NCBI GenBank assembly: GCA_030827745.1
Contig: JAURDW010000011.1
Coordinates: 1 to 42,146 of the forward strand
Length of the DNA stretch: 42,146 bases
Source: Candidatus Poseidonia sp.
GTDB taxonomy: Archaea > Thermoplasmatota > Poseidoniia > Poseidoniales > Poseidoniaceae
Direction of reading: 5' to 3'
The notes beneath the pieces were generated by a model. It saw nothing but the letters and a program-made list of their open reading frames with translations. It had not been told where the DNA came from and did no database searches. A program made the position numbers and the translations under genes. Shown here piece by piece: positions 41,007 through 42,146 of this stretch (positions are counted from its first letter, which is position 1; each line of letters begins with the position of its first letter).

Positions 41007-41866
41007 CGCCACTTGAAACGGCTGGACTTGCCGGTGCAGCGTTCATTGCGGCCTTCGTCCTTCGTCTGGTCTATGTTTGGCGTACTCGGATTCGTCCCTT
41101 GCAACCCTCATTGGACTTGGTTTGGGCGGCCGATTGTGAACACCTAACCACCGCAACGGTTGTGGACAACGACATCACTTTCCGCATGGTGCGGGATTTT
41201 ACTTGGCGAACGACCCGAGACCGTGATGAGCGTTGGGAGCCCGAAGTGAAGGTGAGGTTGGATGAACTCAAAGACATCTGGTTCATGGTTGACCATTTCC
41301 ATTCCTTGAAAGGCTTGGCCCACACGTACTTGACGTTTGAATTTGAAAACGGGACATGCCTTTCGTTCTCGTTTGAAACGCGCCGGGAACAAGGCGAGCG
41401 CTACCATCCATGGGACGGCATGTGGCGTGCTTACGAACTCTATCTGCTCGTTGGCTTTGAGCGGGATGTCACCGGATTACGAACCCACGCTCGTAAAAAC
41501 AAGGATTACATGTTTCGGGCCGTGACACCTCCGGGGAAAGACAAGGCTCTCTTGCTTGGCTTGATTGCGAAGCTGAACCAACTTGCTGAGCATCCCGAGT
41601 GGTATCACTCGTTGCTGACCACGTGCAACACGTCCATCGTCCGTATCGTCAACCAAGTCACCCCGGGACGTATTCCATTTCTTTGGCGAAACTTCCTGCC
41701 GGGATACACACCCAAGGCTGCACACAGGCTCAAGTTGATCGAGGATTGGGGCGGGCTTGAGCAGACCCTTGAAGCCGCACGCATCGACGAAAAGGCTCAG
41801 GCCTGGGACGGCGAAAGTGATTACTCCGCCATGCTTCGCTCGTTTCTCCCTCAGTCCCCGAGGTAA
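41003..41866 (+). CDS. DUF4105 (Lnb N-terminal-like) membrane-anchored protein
   Basis: A 287-aa protein with an N-terminal TM (AGLAGAAFIAAFVLRLVYVW). The domain after it matches DUF4105: HTYLTFEFENGTCLSFSFETRRE, a central YELYLLVGFERDVTGLR, and LNQLAEHPEWYHSLLTTCNTSI with the conserved Cys/Asn-Thr of the family's NCT motif. In Bifidobacterium LnbX-type and related proteins this domain is periplasmic, and a Cys-His hydrolase activity has been suspected; activity here is unproven. Start ATG 41003 overlaps the previous TGA (ATGA), so it is coupled to the Trp-tail gene. The 3' end overlaps the convergent partial gene by 16 nt. Confidence 0.85.
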   Translation: MTPLETAGLAGAAFIAAFVLRLVYVWRTRIRPLQPSLDLVWAADCEHLTTATVVDNDITFRMVRDFTWRTTRDRDERWEPEVKVRLDELKDIWFMVDHFHSLKGLAHTYLTFEFENGTCLSFSFETRREQGERYHPWDGMWRAYELYLLVGFERDVTGLRTHARKNKDYMFRAVTPPGKDKALLLGLIAKLNQLAEHPEWYHSLLTTCNTSIVRIVNQVTPGRIPFLWRNFLPGYTPKAAHRLKLIEDWGGLEQTLEAARIDEKAQAWDGESDYSAMLRSFLPQSPR

Positions 41867-42146
41867 CCGTGCAGGATCAACAACTTGCCGGATTCAAAGC
41901 TCACCTCAATCACATCCTTTGTGGCTTGATTGTGCACGCCCTGTGATCCCGCTTGAAGAACAGCACCGTCAAGTTCCCACGTCGCCCCTCGGAGGGAAAC
42001 ACCGCGGGCTTCGCTCGGCGTAAATACGGAGAAAATCCCCTGATGGCCTACTTCTATAGAGGATGGAGCCCCCGGTTGGAGGAAGCGATGAACATGCTCG
42101 GGACCCAGGCAGACGACCTCCAACGTTGCTCGGCTGCACTCCAAAA
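41851..42146 (-). CDS. unidentified protein, truncated by the window edge (C-terminal part)
   Basis: A minus-strand frame remains open from the window end to a stop at 41851, giving about 98 residues (ends KLLILHGYLGD). No plausible ATG or GTG start with an upstream signal is inside the window, so the N-terminus is missing. Moderately mixed hydrophobic/beta-type composition, no recognised motif. I call it real because the convergent gene ends within 16 nt of its stop, as is common here, and no better ORF covers the interval; a spurious frame is possible. Confidence 0.45.
   Translation of the reverse strand, partial: LECSRATLEVVCLGPEHVHRFLQPGAPSSIEVGHQGIFSVFTPSEARGVSLRGATWELDGAVLQAGSQGVHNQATKDVIEVSFESGKLLILHGYLGD

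Noticed and set aside
1-42146. tRNA or rRNA genes, insertion sequences, integrases, attachment sites
   Set aside because: None seen; there is no gap large enough for rRNA and no transposase-like ORF.

Overview
The window looks like a mesophilic marine euryarchaeon, most likely Candidatus Poseidoniales (Marine Group II) or a close Thermoplasmata relative. The evidence is a Taw2/TYW2-type tRNA enzyme, stand-alone Lrp/AsnC RAM domains, a TrmB-type regulator, dolichol-phosphate-type GT2 and GT4 glycosyltransferases, and very large secreted proteins with a C-terminal membrane anchor. An aldehyde:ferredoxin oxidoreductase, TATA-like elements about 26 nt upstream of start codons, bacterial-type UvrC, a class II photolyase and carotenoid genes also fit. 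The assignment is an inference from gene content; there is no marker rRNA here. The window is densely coded: I count 34 genes, no gap above about 110 nt, and no tRNA, rRNA, CRISPR array or insertion sequence.

Layout. 1-3.2 kb: 5'-truncated phosphoglycerate mutase, a small membrane protein and a tungsten AOR-family oxidoreductase. 3.2-6.3 kb: DUF1499 protein, a JAMM/MPN protein divergent from an acidic protein with a Trp-rich tail, a five-TM protein and a stand-alone receiver domain. 6.3-10.9 kb: an S15/CocE-type hydrolase operon, a membrane-anchored cyclophilin and Taw2. 10.9-18.5 kb: a 1014-aa anchored surface protein, UvrC, an HTH-STAND ATPase and two tandem 77-aa RAM proteins. 18.5-27.1 kb: a 1588-aa beta-helix/PKD-like surface protein, GT2, GT4 and a BNR-repeat lipoprotein. 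27.1-37.1 kb: a candidate photo-oxidative stress block. On the minus strand it holds ribA, a Bcp-type peroxiredoxin, a TrmB-like regulator, an ABC1 kinase, then crtI and crtB. On the plus strand it holds a Nudix hydrolase, a class II CPD photolyase and an SRPBCC-SDR39U1 fusion. 37.2-42.1 kb: an exported three-gene operon (Ca-binding thrombospondin-3-like repeat protein, a Trp-tail membrane protein, a DUF4105 protein) and the edge of an unidentified minus-strand gene.

How it works together. First genes of transcription units mostly have an A/T element centred 24-28 nt upstream of the start codon and no leader, so they are probably leaderless. Internal operon genes instead have Shine-Dalgarno sequences (GGTGA/GGAGG), often overlapping the previous stop. 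Two kinds of core element recur: classical TATA-like (TTTATATA, TTCATATA, GATAAT) and a near-palindromic CTTTGAAG/CTTTCAAG type. One CTTTCAAG copy lies exactly midway between the divergent starts of taw2 and the 1014-aa surface protein. The crtI promoter carries a perfect 6-bp dyad (GACCAC-5-GTGGTC) between TATA box and start, in a repressor position. Most convergent gene pairs overlap at their 3' ends.

The two most interesting systems are the light/ROS-defence block with its own regulator and operator, and the set of exported proteins, two of which end in a shared tryptophan-rich C-terminal motif.
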